Below are positions 62,565 to 64,000 of a DNA stretch of 64,000 nucleotides, one piece after another (positions within the stretch are counted from its first letter, which is position 1; the number at the start of each line of letters is the position of its first letter). The notes beneath the pieces were generated by a model. That model saw only the letters and a program-made list of their open reading frames with translations, was not told the origin of the DNA and made no database searches. Made by a program: the position numbers and the translations under genes. Source of the stretch: Mycteria americana (Eukaryota; Chordata; Aves; Ciconiiformes; Ciconiidae); assembly GCF_035582795.1 (NCBI RefSeq), contig NC_134370.1, positions 50,641,501 through 50,705,500 on the forward strand, in the 5' to 3' direction.

Positions 62565-64000
62565 AAACTTTGCTGGTTAGTGGTTGCAATGCTTTAGTTA
62601 AAAGTTGGGCTGCCCTCTAAAAAAAGCTATCTGGCTCCAAATTTGCTGTTTGAGTATAGCAGGATTACTAAGTCTTAAGAAATGCGAACTTTCTGGTGAT
62701 GTTCCCTTTTACAAAAAAGCTTGAGGGAGAGTTTGTCTGTGTTCAGAAAAGGATTGTGGCAAGCATTTTCATGAGTTTCCTCAAAATGGCATGTCTGCTT
62801 GTTGGACTCTTCCTGAAAGTGTTTAATATTGGCATACATGTTCACCAGTGGGTCCAGGTAGAGGATGCCACTGGGTAGTTGTTTTCCCCAAATAATTCTT
62901 CTGTTTGTGTCATGTGTGCATCAGAAGAAGGCAGTTCCTGCAGCATCCTTAGTGGGAGAATATAAGGGAATGGTTTTAAGTAAAAGATAATATTTTTCCA
63001 TCATTTGTGTTGAAAAATACATGGGACTGTATGCCTCTTCACTTACAGTGTCTTTTGTTGCTACTGTAAGTTTGCCTGTAAGTTTGCAATAGTAATTCCT
63101 TATCTTGTACCACTTCAGATGACATTTATGGTGTTTTTTCTTCTCACAGAAATGCCTCTGTTAAAATGTGACTAGCTAAGGTTCTTCCTTACTGCAGAGC
63201 CACGCAATCATTTAGTACAAATAAGGATTTTTAATGAGATCTGATCAACGCTGCACCTAGTTAAATATTCTGTCTCTCATGGTGGGCAGTAGCCAAATAC
63301 TCAGTCATGAGAAGTGGGGCAAGCATGGAAGTGTTCCTTTCTTTGACAAGTAAAGTGAATTAAAAAAAAGTTTGCAAATTTGTGTTTTGTTTAGGAGTAG
63401 GGGAAGAGGGAGACTTAAAATATTCTATGTGTGGTTTTAAACAAAAAGTCTATTTCAAACAACAAGCTTCAAAGATTAATTTTGTTTAAACAAAACTCAT
63501 CTTAACAGAGATTCTCAAGATACTCTTTTACTTGTAAAGTAAATAAAGATGCTTATATAAACTCAGCAAAAACTGTTCAAAGGGAGTGGAAAACTCCATA
63601 AGAGAAGGAAGACTGTGTATGTGAAGGAAAGAAGGCAAAGCAACAGGCAGGGTGCAGCAGCAGTGTACCAATTAATTCTTGGGTAAAATTATTTAAAATA
63701 GGGGAGTGAGAAACTTGTACTGCTTTGCTATCCTGTTTTATATTGAAGGAGCATAACTGCTAACTGACCCAATGTGTAACAATGACATTCCCTTGTAAAC
63801 TGGGGATGCGTATGTGCTGCTCAGCAGAGAACAAGTACAATTGGGAGTTTAAAAGCAACAACAAGGAGCAACTCCAATAAAATCAATTCATGGTTTTCTA
63901 AAGGCTATTGGGGAGAGGATAACGGGACAAACTGTGAAAAAGGCTCATTAAGTTGAACTAGTCATGGGCAGAAGTTAATTGTAGGTATAACTTAGATTGA

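Larger units (their letters stand above)
59083..64000 (+). other. TBC1D2B: TBC1D2B intron 1 (start)
   Basis: The intron opens 'gtaggc'. I looked for the second coding exon (human APNRQLMTYWLQELQQKRWE) and did not find it, so the intron continues past the window. It holds the GC-rich end of the CpG island, a C/T minisatellite at 59105, a T tract at 59415-59433, a run of 12 C at 61266-61277, a run of 24 T at 62541-62564 and possible ancient-repeat relics near 62.3-62.5 kb. No other gene is seen. Confidence 0.85.

Noticed and set aside
1-64000. tRNA, rRNA, microRNA clusters and CRISPR arrays
   Set aside because: Looked for tRNA-like boxes, long hairpins and regularly spaced direct repeats. None were convincing.

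Overview
This window is bird nuclear DNA: AT-rich, intron-dominated sequence with a CR1 LINE 3' end in the usual avian form, a solo LTR of an avian ERVL-type retrovirus, and only a few short conserved coding islands. The LTR type and the CR1 forms suggest a neoavian bird rather than a galliform, but I cannot name the species. Nothing bacterial, plasmid-like or CRISPR-like is present. Most open frames of 60-130 codons are chance frames in introns or intergenic DNA.

Layout. Positions 1 to about 31,500 hold the 3' part of a CIB2 gene on the + strand. Four exons are readable and in phase: 11435-11546, 22823-22970, 23068-23263 and 30417-30438. They correspond to residues 30 to 187 of human CIB2 and end in STFHIRI and a stop. 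The exons for the first 29 or so residues and the promoter were not found and probably lie left of the window. From 31.5 to 58.1 kb I see no supported gene, only old repeats. A CpG island of about 1.2 kb (58.1-59.3 kb) then carries the promoter and first coding exon of TBC1D2B on the + strand (start codon at 58714, donor at 59083). The rest of the window is TBC1D2B intron 1.

The order and orientation (CIB2, then TBC1D2B, same strand) match human chromosome 15q24-q25. This settles the CIB2 call over its close paralogue CIB3. In human, SH2D7 lies between the two on the opposite strand; I found no SH2 coding sequence in the interval here.

The two genes are syntenic neighbours with no known shared pathway. 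CIB2 is an EF-hand auxiliary subunit of the hair-cell mechanotransduction channel. TBC1D2B is a Rab GTPase-activating protein with a PH domain. Repeats include a CR1 3' end (+), a CR1 scrap (-), a 560-bp solo LTR in CIB2 intron 5, a decayed tyrosine-recombinase (DIRS-like) fossil in CIB2 intron 3, MIR-like SINE remnants, ancient amniote repeats, a 46-bp tandem duplication and a G-rich minisatellite in TBC1D2B intron 1. I found no convincing undescribed biological system.
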